Made by a program: the position numbers and the translations under genes. From Atrichornis clamosus (taxonomy: Eukaryota; Chordata; Aves; Passeriformes; Menuridae): DNA of 64,000 nucleotides. The DNA is taken from NCBI GenBank assembly GCA_013400975.1, contig WBMZ01000202.1:14865-78864 (forward strand), in the 5' to 3' direction. The notes beneath the pieces were generated by a model. It did no database searches and was not told where the DNA came from. It saw nothing but the letters and a program-made list of their open reading frames with translations. Shown in pieces: positions 25,101 through 37,100 of this stretch (the first letter of the stretch is position 1; the number at the start of each line of letters is the position of its first letter).

Positions 25101-28100
25101 AGGGACTTTGCTGTTTCCCCAGCCACCATCCACTCAAACGCTGAATGAGAGCAGGGAAAGAGAGAAAGATGATGGCATAAGGCTCCCCAGCAGCCCCAGC
25201 GTGCACCAGGAGTGCAGGGAACAGCTCATTCCAGCTTTAATTACACTGGTTAAAACATTTCTCCTCAAGTCCAGCAGAAGACAAGGCCGTGGTGTCACCA
25301 CAGTCACCATCAGGTGCAATTTGCAAACATCACATTCCAAGCCTTCCTCAGACAAGATCCACAGAAATGATGAGGAAAACCCCTGTTTCCTCTCATCACT
25401 ACACTTGATGTTTCTGAACAGAGTTTTTGCAAACCTTAAAGTTTTATATTTAGGAAAATATGGTTCAACAACGCCAAGAAAAAATAAAATTATACAATCA
25501 CTTAGACATGTTCAAATTTACATTACTGTAGAACATTCACTTACTAATTCCCTCAAAAAAACCCCCACATCTTCTAGCAGTTATCTTTACTCTCCAGTCA
25601 TTCCAATGCTGCAAATTGTGCCTTCCTAATGTGAAGACACCGCAGCAAAATCCCACCACGACAGCACGGCCTCCTGATCAACCTCAAGGAGAAACTCCAC
25701 CACCCCCAGCACCAGCTCGTTGTAAGTCCTGAGTAAATCCTGCTCTAGATGGGAATGTTTCACACACCTTGACACAAACTAGGTGGGAAAGACTGAAATG
25801 GAAACATAAACCAGTTTTTTCTGTGGGGCTTTTTTTTATCAAATGAAAATATTTCTATTTAGTCTTGTAAAACATATTTTGCTCAAATATAAACCCCAGT
25901 TACCTGGAACAGCTGAATGAGCATTTTTTAATTAGGAAGGAAAACCAGCATAGGCCCAGGTTTGAAATAGAATCATCATTTACTATGGAAGTTAGAATAC
26001 CCATTGTAAGGAAGGCATTAATTTTTAATGAAACAAAAATCTCATTTTCAGGAGTGAGATTTCATCTGTGAAAGGCTGAATGAATAGATTTTGTGCCTGG
26101 CTGGTAAATTTTCACTACAATTGTCAAACCCAGCCCCAAAGCACAACACCTTGTGGGGCACGGCAAGAAAAGCAGCACGGGAGGAAGTGGCACTTGCCTC
26201 GTTTCCTCCTGGCAGCCTGTTCATGTGCACGAGCTGGCCCTGGTCATCCAGCACCAGCTCCGTGTAGGTCAGGATGTCCGAGGGCAGAGGAGCTGTGGGC
26301 AGGAATGCGTGGTCATTCATGTGGTTCCAGAGCTTGATCAGAGACTAGGGGTGAAAAGAGAAATCCTCGTTAAGAACGGCATCTGCAAGGGTTTTTATTC
26401 AATTCATTCCAGTTTGCAATTCCCAACAGAATTTAGGGTTATCTCCAAAATATCCCTTCTGCCAGTGTGACTGACAGTATTCCATGGGTAACACTCATTT
26501 GAGGGAGGTGAGGCCCTGGCACAGGGTGCCCAGCGAAGCTGTGGCTGCCCCATCCCTGGAAGTGTCCAAGGTCAGGCTGGACGGGCCTTGGAGCACCCTG
26601 GGATAGTGGAAGGTGCCCCTGCCCATGGCAGGGGATGGCACTGGATGGGCTTTAGAGTCCCTTCCACCCCAAACCACTCCATGAACCACCAGCCCTGCAC
26701 AGTCTAACCCTCTAGGAAGGGCAGGTAACAGGGTGGGAAAACAAAGAAACAGCAACAAGAAAGGGAAGATGGTTCGTGTTTCAGCTTCTGCTGTTTGACT
26801 TATTAACGGAACTCCAGCATTATCCTCATTTCATTCAAAGTAGACTCAGTCCACAGCTGATAATCCCTGGTAGCCACTCCAGGCCACTTGTTCCCTGACA
26901 AGCAGGATGGCAATGGATCAAAGTTTAGAGGAGCCTGAAGAACACTCACCTGCCGAAACATCTCAGGGATGTCATAGACATATGATGTCCCTAAAGTCTG
27001 TGCCTGGAACCTCTTGGACTGCAGCAGGTCTTTGGTCACGTAGGGGGTATTGATCAGCATCCCATGGAGTGGTCCCTGTTTATCTCCATATGCCTGGAAC
27101 ATGATCTGCAGGACAAACCACAACCAATTCCTGGTTAATCCGCGCGTTCCGCACACCAAAAGCTGCTACAAAAGCTGATCCAGCTGGTACAAAAATTCCG
27201 TACAAAAGCTGATCCAGCTTCTACCAAAAAATCCCCAGGATTCTCCAGCCTGCTTGCTTCTGCTCTCTGCAAGGATGCCAGAGCTGGCACAGCCAGGAAG
27301 AAGCCCGTGCTCCATCCTGCAGGACAGCCCTTTGGAGACAGCTCCGGGCCGGCACCGCGCCGTCCCTGACTTCCTGCCGCGTCCCGGCAGAGCACCCGGC
27401 ACACGCAGAGCCACATCCCCAGCAGAACACCGTGACTGAGGTGCCTTCCCACTCCCCAGCACCTCCCCTGCCACGGCGCCCGTGCCGACGGATGGCGAGA
27501 GCCGGGAGCAGCGAGGAGAACTCCGTTATTTATGGAGTGGGATGCGCGGCTCCGCCGGCTGCGCCCGCGAGCCGGGTCAGGACTTGCATATGTCACTGGG
27601 CTTGAAGTTTTGATATTGTAAGTCTAAAAGATTTTCGCAGAGTAGCAACATGAATTATCAACTGCCATGCCTCATGGCGCTATATATTCCAGGGGGACAG
27701 GCCTCGGAAGGGAAGGTTTTCAACGGGGAAACAGGAGGAGCAGCACTCGACCGGGATAAAAACGCCTGAAACGCTGCCTGACAGGGACACACCTGGCAGA
27801 AGGGACAGCATTTGCATGTGTTTAACAGAGTTTTTCCAACTGAAGGTGAATTCATTGGAGAATTCCACTGAAGATAAAATTCAGTAAAGCCTGTTTTTAG
27901 ATTAAAGCCTGGTTTTAGATTAAAACAAGCAGTTTATGCTCTCTGCAGTCTTCACAAGCATTAATTTGGGAAGCAGCTTCTCTAATGGGAGAAGCATTTG
28001 TTCAGGGTAGTGACAGTGCCTCTGTTGGGATCTGTCAGGATCTGCACTTGGGGCCCAATTCTCCTTAAATCTCTGGAAAGCTCTACAGCAGTTCTGTGGG

Positions 28101-31100
28101 AGCTGGAGAGGTCTGTGCTGAGCATCACCACTTATCACTACTGAGAAACAGGAGAGCAGGGTCACTCTCTCACCAGGAATCCATTTTTCCATTCTTCAGA
28201 AGTCATGGAAGGGTCCAGCAAATCAGGAATATCTGAATTTTTTTAAAAGAGTTCTCTAAGTGCAAAATAACCCTCTAAAAACAGGCAAAAAATCCACAGA
28301 TCTGAACTCGTCCTATGAACCTCCATCATGAGGGGCAAGATTTTCCCAAGTTTCCTAAAAAACTCATACCTCCAAGCTTTGTAACACAAAGCTTCCTCCC
28401 CACTGCTTGGAGTAAATTGAAGTTATGCCTATCACTGTATTTTTTCACTAGAACTTGGTTGAATATTCTGAAAAATAAATCAAAGGTAATACTGGAGAAG
28501 TTGCTAAAGCCACACACACACAAGCACATTCCCTAATTTAAAACTAAAATTTATTTAAATAATAAAACTCATCAAGGACAGAGTTTAGTTTGTGACCTTC
28601 ACAAGTGACTGACCCAACTCAAGGGTTAAACTCAGCTGCTGGAGATTATTAAAATGTTCTTTTCTTTCCTCATCTCCCCTCCAAGGCAGGAATGAGGTAG
28701 CACACACTGACACTATCTGTTCTGGGATCTCAGAGCTGGATGGACTCCACAGCCAGCAGCTTGCTGGAAAAATTAAATGGGAAAGGGGGAGAAAAGGTGA
28801 CTCAGCACTTTGTGTTCTACATTCACAGTGCCCAAGTGATTTATTCTGCTGCTTCTCCTGCTTGGCAGAGAGATGATTACACAGGGAGATGTAAACATTT
28901 CTCTATTTAAATATTTTCCATGCATCCCATGCTCCATGGGTTTTAGCATATGTAGGTATTTCAGTTAACCACACTGTTCCTGCACCCTGAAAGACAGAAA
29001 TACCAGAACAGCCACAACCATTACAAAGGAGCCCATCATGCTTCATAAAAATGATATAAAAGCACCTTCCATAATTTTACATCATCCTACCCAGGTCATT
29101 CCCTATATATTTAGAGTTTAAAGGACAAGTTCACAGATTTTTTTCTATCTACTCAGGGAAGTGCATAATTAATAATACTTTTTATTACAACCTACAGGAT
29201 GAGCATCAGCAGTGATTCCTTTTCTACTATTTTTTTGAGGAAAACTCTTGAGGAAAACAGCTGCCCATATGACTGAGGGCACGTTCAAACCAACCAGAAG
29301 ATTTGATTAATTGATCACATTTTCACAACTACTGCTGCAAGATTCTCCTGACATTCCCCTTCCTTTGGCTAAGCTGAAAGGCAATTTTGTATTACCTGAA
29401 AATATCTTGCGGGGCTCAGAGCAACCTGGGATAGTGGAGGGTGTCCCTGCCTATGGCAGGGGGTGGAATGGGATGGGCTTTAAGGTCCCCTCCAAACCAG
29501 CCTGGGGTCCTGTGATTACCTGAGAACACCACCAGCTATGAAGTGTCCCCACCTGGCTCCTCCAAGCCCGGACCCGCACGGACGTACCTGTCCCGTCCTG
29601 GAGTCCGTCACCTCCTTGTAGAGGCTGATGTCCAGGTAATACCCCGACTCGTTGGTCAGGAAGAGGCGGATGGGAATGGCCTTTCCCGTGGGTGTCAGGC
29701 GGATGTTGATCTTCAGCTCGGCCTGGAGCACACGGAGCTTCCAGAGGCGGCTCCCGTAGCGCATCACCATGGAGCGCACCGACTCCTCGATCTGCAAACA
29801 GGGACCTCCCTCAGCACGCGGCCCTGCCCGCCCCAGGGAAGGCGGCCCTGCCCGTGCCAGGGGGTGGAATGAGATGGGCTTCAAGGTCCTTTCCAACCCA
29901 AACCATTCCGGGGTTCTGGGGTTCCTTCTGGACCCATCCCACTGCTGCAAGGGGCACCCCGGGGTGATGAAGAGGAGAGACAGAAGCACCACACGTCAGC
30001 AGGCGCCCAGTGCAGTTACAGGATCCTGGCGGCCTGTCCCTTCTCATCCCAAGCCTTGAGACAGGCAGGAACTCAGCCTGGGGACTACTGACGTAGTGGG
30101 GCAGTGCTGGATTCGCACCCCTGTCTCCTCGTGGCACGCGGAATCACAGAATTGTTAGTTTGGAAAAGACCTTGGAGATCATCAAGCCCAACCAGCAACC
30201 CAGCACAGGGACCCACTGCCTCCCCCCACTCACACCTGGGAACTACAGAATGCAGGGAAGCCAAATCCTTGGCAAGCACTTCTGTAGCCCTTGTGCGCAC
30301 AATAATCACATTTCACTGCCTGCACGGGGCCTTAAATCAACAAAGCAATTACCACTTGGAGCTGGGCCTCCTGCTCTTCTATTAAACTTTGTAAAATACT
30401 ACCGTGGGCAAAGCGCATATTAAAAGAAGGCAATTTATAGGCTGGGTTAAACATTTTTCCAAAAAAAAGTCTCTTTTCCACAGCAGCTCAAGGAAAAGTC
30501 ATGGTATGCATGTGAGGGCAGCCCAGCTTCCAGGGATGAACATCACAGCTTCTCCTGAACTTCCTGGGAACCAACAGCTTGGGACTCACCAAGAAGGATT
30601 CATTCAAAAGCGATTTAAGCCACCAATTTTTAATCATGATTTAAAAGTCAGCAAGCAAGAGAGAGTTATTTTGATACCCAATTCATCTTTTTAAACTTTC
30701 AGTTGTTCTCCTCAGGAAAGGTCAGCTCTCATCTTTGGGTACCCATGAACTGAATGCTGATTTCCAGCTGAATTCAGCCTCAACCCGGGACTTTCTTTGT
30801 GGGGATTCTGTTAACCACAAACATGTTTTGTGCCTGAACACTTTAATTTATGCATCTACAAAGCTTAATGTTCGTTTATTTATAATGTTGATCTCTGTGG
30901 TTCTGTATCAGAGGCTGAAAATGAGGCACTTTTCTGGCTGAATTTACAGATTCTTTTTAAGCTCCTAATTTACCTCACATTTTAGTTGGCTGGAATCTGG
31001 ACTTTTGTAACAAACAGAAGAGTGTTTAACCTACTTCCTTATTAAAACTGTTTATCTCCAACACACAATGAGAAGATAGGTTTAGTTTCCAACATAAAAC

Positions 31101-34100
31101 ATTTCTAATAATTGTTCCTCAGCTTACGCAGAGGAGCTGAGCTGCACAACAGGATGGCTTTAAACTGCCAGAGGGCCGGGTTAGCTGGGATATCGGGCAG
31201 AAATTCTTCCCTGTGAGGGTGGCGAGGCCCTGGCACAGGGTGCCCAGAGAAGCTGTGGCTGCCCCTGGATCCCTGGAAGTGTCCAAGGCCAGGTTGGATG
31301 GGGCATGGAGCACCCTGGGATAGTGGCAGGTGTCAGGGTTGGAACAGGATGAGCTTTAAGGTCCCTTCCCACCCAAACCACTTCCCACCCAAACCACGTT
31401 CTGTGATTCTGTGAACAAAAGCCCGTTTAATCCTGGCAAGTGAAGCCCTGGAAAAGCACACAGCCCAGGGCTGGGGAGGGGCTCCCACCTTGGAGGGGTC
31501 CATGATGACGGTGGGCACGAAGTTGAGGAAGATGTGGTTGCAGTCCGTGCGCACGATGGTGTTGTTGAAGGCCACCTCCAGCTCGTCCATGGCCTCCAGC
31601 AGCAAACGCTCCCCCTCGTTCTGCAGGTACTCAAAGGAGGCTTCCTGCCAAGATTGCCAACAAGTAATTGACTTTTTTACTCACAAATCCCAGCCCAAGG
31701 ACGCAAGGTTTGGCAAACTGCAGAAAAGTCGTGATGGAGAGGACAGAAGCCACTGGTGCCAGCAGGATGTGCAGGCCTGGAACAGATCCATCCCCAGCAC
31801 AGAGCCAGTGCTCCCAGTGCCTGCATCCCACACCTGGCTGGCTTGTGCCCTCCTTTAGCCCAGAGTAAATCTGAAACCAGACAGGGCAAACCACTGTTGC
31901 CTCAAAACCTAAGGATTTCTGACTCTCCTCTTGGGCCCCTGAAAAATCTCCCTGGAGCACCGGAACACCAGGATTTCAAAGGGATGGGTCTGCAGAGCAG
32001 CACCAGCAAGGAGAGGGCACAACCCACAGCACTCCCCACAGGGGATGTTCATTTTGGATCCTGCAGCCTCTGGGATGACCCAGGCCTTCACGTACGGCCT
32101 TGAAAAGGGACAAACTCACCTTGGTCACCAGGTCCGAGTGCCTGATGATGGCCCTCACGAAGAACCTGTAGTCTGTGACTTCCGTGCCCACCTCCACCTT
32201 GGCTGCCCCCAGGTACAGGTGCATTTTGTGGTTGGCACAGGGGATGGCAGTGAGGTCGAAGTTCCTCATGCGGTTCAGCTCCAGCTGGAATGCCAGTGCC
32301 GGCTCCAGGTGCCGGTAAATCCTGTCCTCCTCAAACTGCCAGGGAGACAGGGAAGGGTGGGAAGGGGGTGGGTTGACAGGTGAAACACTCAGGATGAGAA
32401 CTAGACAACGCCCCTGGTGAAATTTCCTATTTAATTCACACCCTAAACTTTCAAACAAATCCAACCCAGACTCTTCTGTCTCATGCAGTCACTGGGAGCT
32501 GCGCTGACATCGTTGCAGCACTGACAGCATAACACAAATTGCAGGACAGCAAGTTCTCAAACTAACCTCCCTCAAAAACCCCTCTTTTGCACAGAAACCA
32601 GGAGGTTTGCTCTGATTCTGAGCAGTGAATCACTGTCCTGCTTCCAAGGAACAGCTGCATGAAAGAAGGATAAAGCCAACCCTTGAGAAAAGTATTCAGA
32701 ATACACACCTTATCCCGGGCACGGAACGTGAAGAACTTTGGGAATTCCCTCTGTTTGAAAATAAAAACAAAGGTGTTAGTCCTCCCCAGGTCAGCACTGA
32801 TGTCCCCAGAGAGCTCTCAGGCCACTCCTGGGGCAGCACCACAGCACAGAAGGTGACACAAGTTGTTCCCAGCCACTTTTTCAACATCACAAAGGTGGTG
32901 GAAAATCAGATAACCCTCAAGAAGACCCTCAAGGAGACAGCAGAGGCAGCTTAAACCTGCCCTCACTAAAGCAACAGAGGCTACTTGATTGGCTTTAGAT
33001 TATTACTGTCAATTATAAGCAGACAACAACACGGAACTGTCCAGACAGTGGGAAACTTTTTCTAGTTCTGTTAGGATTAAGATTCCTGTGGAAATGTTTG
33101 GGAGCCATACAGCGATAGTAATGCAGATGTACACAGAACAATGATCTAATTCTACAGCTCTCCTCATACCATTACTGCTGGAAATACTCCCTTCCCAAGG
33201 AAAACTGTGAGCTGTAATCAAATAACTTTATCCTCCTGTATTAAACAGCAAAACCACTACAAAATCCCCCAAATACCACTTGGTTTCTCTGGTTTGCTGT
33301 TAAAACCCTGGCAGGGCCCTGAGAGTTTTGTGAAATAATGTACAAGTCTTAGAGGGAGGGAGGAAGCCTAGACAGCATCCTTCCACCTGTGCCTCCAGTT
33401 GCATCCAAGCAAATCCATCCATTCCTCTGGAATTACACTTTTACTGGGCAGAGGAGCCTCGTCAATGCTCTGCCCCAACGCGAGCACACCAGCTGTCTGT
33501 GCTGAAGGTGACCTGAAGGGACACACACACAACCTGCCAGAACTGCCTTACTAAGCAAAAAAAACCCAGGGAATCTGACCTGGAGTCATGGAATTTCTGG
33601 CTCACACTCCACTATCAATGAAAGATGGACAACCCCAGCTGCAGTCAACCAGTGACACTGTGTAAGCCACCACTGAGCAACACAGATTTTAAGGCTAGAA
33701 GTGATATTCTAGTTAGTCATCTTCCTTCCCTCCTATGTAAAACAGTCCCCAGATCTCACCTGATGACTCTGTTGAGCAAAATAACTTGTGTCTGCCTGGA
33801 ATGTCTTCCAAAATAACCAGTGGTACAGGAAATGCTGCCTGAAAATTCACCCAAAATACTCATTGCCTGTGAGCATCAGCTGTACTGTAAGAAACAACCC
33901 CTCCCATGTTCCCTCACTTCTCCCAATCCCTCCTACCTGCCCTCCTCTGCACACTGCCAGCCTGTCCCAGCACCCTCCATGCTCATTCCAGCACTAATGT
34001 CATTGCTTCCAAGGCATCTCACTGGTGTGGTGGGCAAACATCATCATCAGACGTGCACACACACAAAACCCTCAGTGCTCTGGTACCAAAACCCAAAAAG

Positions 34101-37100
34101 AGAGCTCCATTTCCTAGGCAGAAGAATTATACCCCTGCTGTGTTCTAATCAACCAACCATCATCAAGACAATCAAAATAATTTGCCTAAATTAGCCAATC
34201 AAGACACCCTGCAAACTGCAGAATGTGAAAAGCTACAACAGAAATCATCATAGTTGATTATTATACTAATAATCACGTTAAAAACCTAATGAGATGAGGA
34301 AATTGGAAGCTTGCTGGAGCAACTCTCTATTACCTCAACATGCTGGGAACTAATTATATAGACTGTAATTAAAACAAAAAACAAACCCAAGCCCAGGCCC
34401 TGGCTAAGTTAATAGTTGGTCCAGTAATGAAGGGGCTGGAATGGGAGACAGTAATAAAGACTGACAGAGCAGCTCCCAGAGGTGCTGCACAAACTCTGCA
34501 GCCAGATGAGACACCACACTGAGGAGCCAGGGAAAACTTGGGGATGGTTCCTTCTGAGCTGGGCCTCCCCTCTGACACATCCTACAGCACATATTCAGCA
34601 ACTCTGATTTTTCCTTCCCCAAACACCCACTCCCTTCTCTAAAACTTCCTGTTTTAAATCTAAAGCCTGGATTTTCTCGCTTAAGGTCTCAAAAAACTCT
34701 CATCAAAATCCAGCTTCCTACCTAAGCCACTGATTGACACATCTGTACCTGTGCTGGGAGCAACAACTCCCACGTGGTGACTCCCACCTTAGTTCAAACA
34801 CTATTTCTGCTGATTTGTAAGCTAGTTTTCCCTTCATAAAGCTTCCTAAACCAGCTGTGTTGGGCACAGGATGAATTTCTTGCACTGTCAAGGCTCCTAA
34901 TAAACTTCCAGAGTTGAAAAGTAGATACCCAAGGATAAAAATCTGGTTTATGCCTCACATTGCCACCTTGAACAGGGATAAACCAGCCCTCACTGATACC
35001 CAAACCCTGGGGAAAGAAGCAATTCTCAGCAGTAAGAGCAGCAAACATTTTCCACATCACAAAACCACTCTGCAAAATTTAGCAAGTCCCTTCAGTGACT
35101 GCTCTAAGTCACCTCAAAATCAGAAAGAAGCAAAAGAAATCACCACACTACATGAGAAACACAGAGATTTCATTGCTAACTGCATTTTAGAACAGACAAC
35201 ACTGAAACACATGGAAATATTTATTGGTGTGGCTTCTTGAGCTCAGCCAGGTAACGAGAGAGACTCAGAACCTCAATGGCCCCTCTGAATGCCCCGGGCC
35301 CATCCTGGGTTTGCAGTCAGATGTTAAAATAAATACTTGAGCACTTCACTTTGACATTAAACGCCTGACTGAGATCCAAATGAGAAGCCCAGAGCCCCTT
35401 CCATGTCTCCTGGCCTCGCGTCAGGAATGCCAACGTGTTCCAGGCCCTTTTTACTTACATGGAATCTCTGATCCACCTCATAGTTGACCTGTTTCCTGAA
35501 GTCCTTACAAACGAAACACACAAACATAGGAAGAAAAAAAAAAAAGCAGAAGACAGCTAGCAATTAGGATTAAAATCAAAAATTAATTAATGCAAGAATA
35601 CAAGAGGTGTCAAGATTGTTTACAATTGTAAATTAATTTTCTTAAGTGAATTCATGAAAACCATCTCAAGTTTTAGAGGACAAAAACAGTGAAGAAAGAA
35701 CTAAATAAAGTTAATACAGCATTTAATTTGGGCAAAAACAATGTCAGATGCCAATGATATCATGAGCTAGAAACCACAGAGCTGTGAGCATCATGAGAGA
35801 CATTCAAATACCTTTTGTGCTACAAGGAAAGTCAGCCTCCGAATGCCGTGCTCAATCAGGACTGATTTCTGGAAAAACAAGGATGGAAACAGCTGACTGG
35901 ACTGGCACAAAAAGACTAAGAACAAGTCTAAGTCCTCTACAAACTGAAAAACTGCTGCAGATCCTTCCGCCTCTGGGCTCTGAGTTCCTGCTTCACTTCA
36001 GCCTCCTCGGAGCAAAGATTTCCCACCTGATGCTGCTTTAGCAGCGTAAATACCCAAATCATTACACCTGAGCAGGTAAATAACTAAATCACAGGAACAG
36101 TGAATTCCAGCTGAGCCTGGCTAAGCAGGAATGCAGCAGAATCATATCCAAATCTTGCAGGAAATATCCTGGTTCATTTGCCAAGATAGCTTTTGGAAGG
36201 GAGCACAGCGTAGACATGGCAAGGTCATGGAAAATGATGGAAAATGAGTTTTAAAGGAACTGACCCACAGAAACATGCAGCTCATACTTGGCTTTGGCAC
36301 AGTCAGCACATGGAGAGCCCAGTCCAAAGGACACATCCAGGCTTTCAGCACAGAGAAGGCTTTGGGGGGGCCTCACTGTGACCTTCCAGTACTTTAGGGG
36401 GGTTAAAAAAGGAGGGAGAGGGGCAGGACAAGAATTAGATGGACAAGGGTTAGATGGGATATTGGGAAGAAATTCCCTGTGAGGGTGGTGAGGCCCTGGC
36501 ACAGGTTGCCCAGAGAAGCCGTGGCTGCTCCTGGATCCCTGGAAGTGTCCAAGGCCAGGTTGGACGGGGCTTGGAGCAGCCTGGGATAGTGGGAGGTGTC
36601 CCTGCCCACAGCAGGGAGTGGAATGGGATGGGCTTTAAGGTCCCTCCCAACCCAAACCACCCTGAGATTCCAAGATTCTGTATTGCAAAGGTGATACAAG
36701 TCAGGTGTTAGTTATTTCTCTCAAACAGATCAGAGAAAATCTATTGTGGTTGCTTCCTCCTCCTAAGCCCCCTTTCACAGGAGTGCTGCCACCAGTATTT
36801 GCCACACCACTGATCCTTTGAAGTGTTAAGATCTTGTAATTCTCCTCTTTTTAAAAGTTTTCCCTTTCTCCTCCTTTTTCCAATTTAAAAGCAAAGAACA
36901 CAAAAAGAAACGAGGGCTCAGCTCAAGCAGGAACAGACCAACCCCTCTTGGCACAGACTGTGATGTTTTACTAAGGTTAAGCCCTTTGGAAATGAGCAGC
37001 AGTGACTATATTCATGGCAAGAGGAAGAAAATAACTTTAATAATGCCGTGATTTAAAAAGCAAAAATTGTTATTGCTTTTAAAATTCCACAAGTGGCAGA

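Larger units (their letters stand above)
18639..26197 (-). other. Large GC-AG intron 25-26 (7,559 bp)
   Basis: The donor is GCAAGT at its 5' end and the acceptor GGTTGCAG at its 3' end. It carries CR1 pieces at 22,418-22,620, 23,603-23,672 and 24,675-24,840. The intervals around 19,350-19,760 and 21,190-21,960 are free of repeats and rich in homeobox, TCF-like and palindromic motifs, so they look like regulatory elements. 20,460-21,120 and 25,600-26,050 are AT-rich unique sequence. No exon or protein-like frame was found. Confidence 0.8.

Noticed and set aside
27135..27596. Minus-strand open frame of 153 codons over the CpG-rich patch
   Set aside because: The length follows from high GC content. 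The peptide has no recognisable domain and is not joined in frame to exon 24 by any splice site that I can see.
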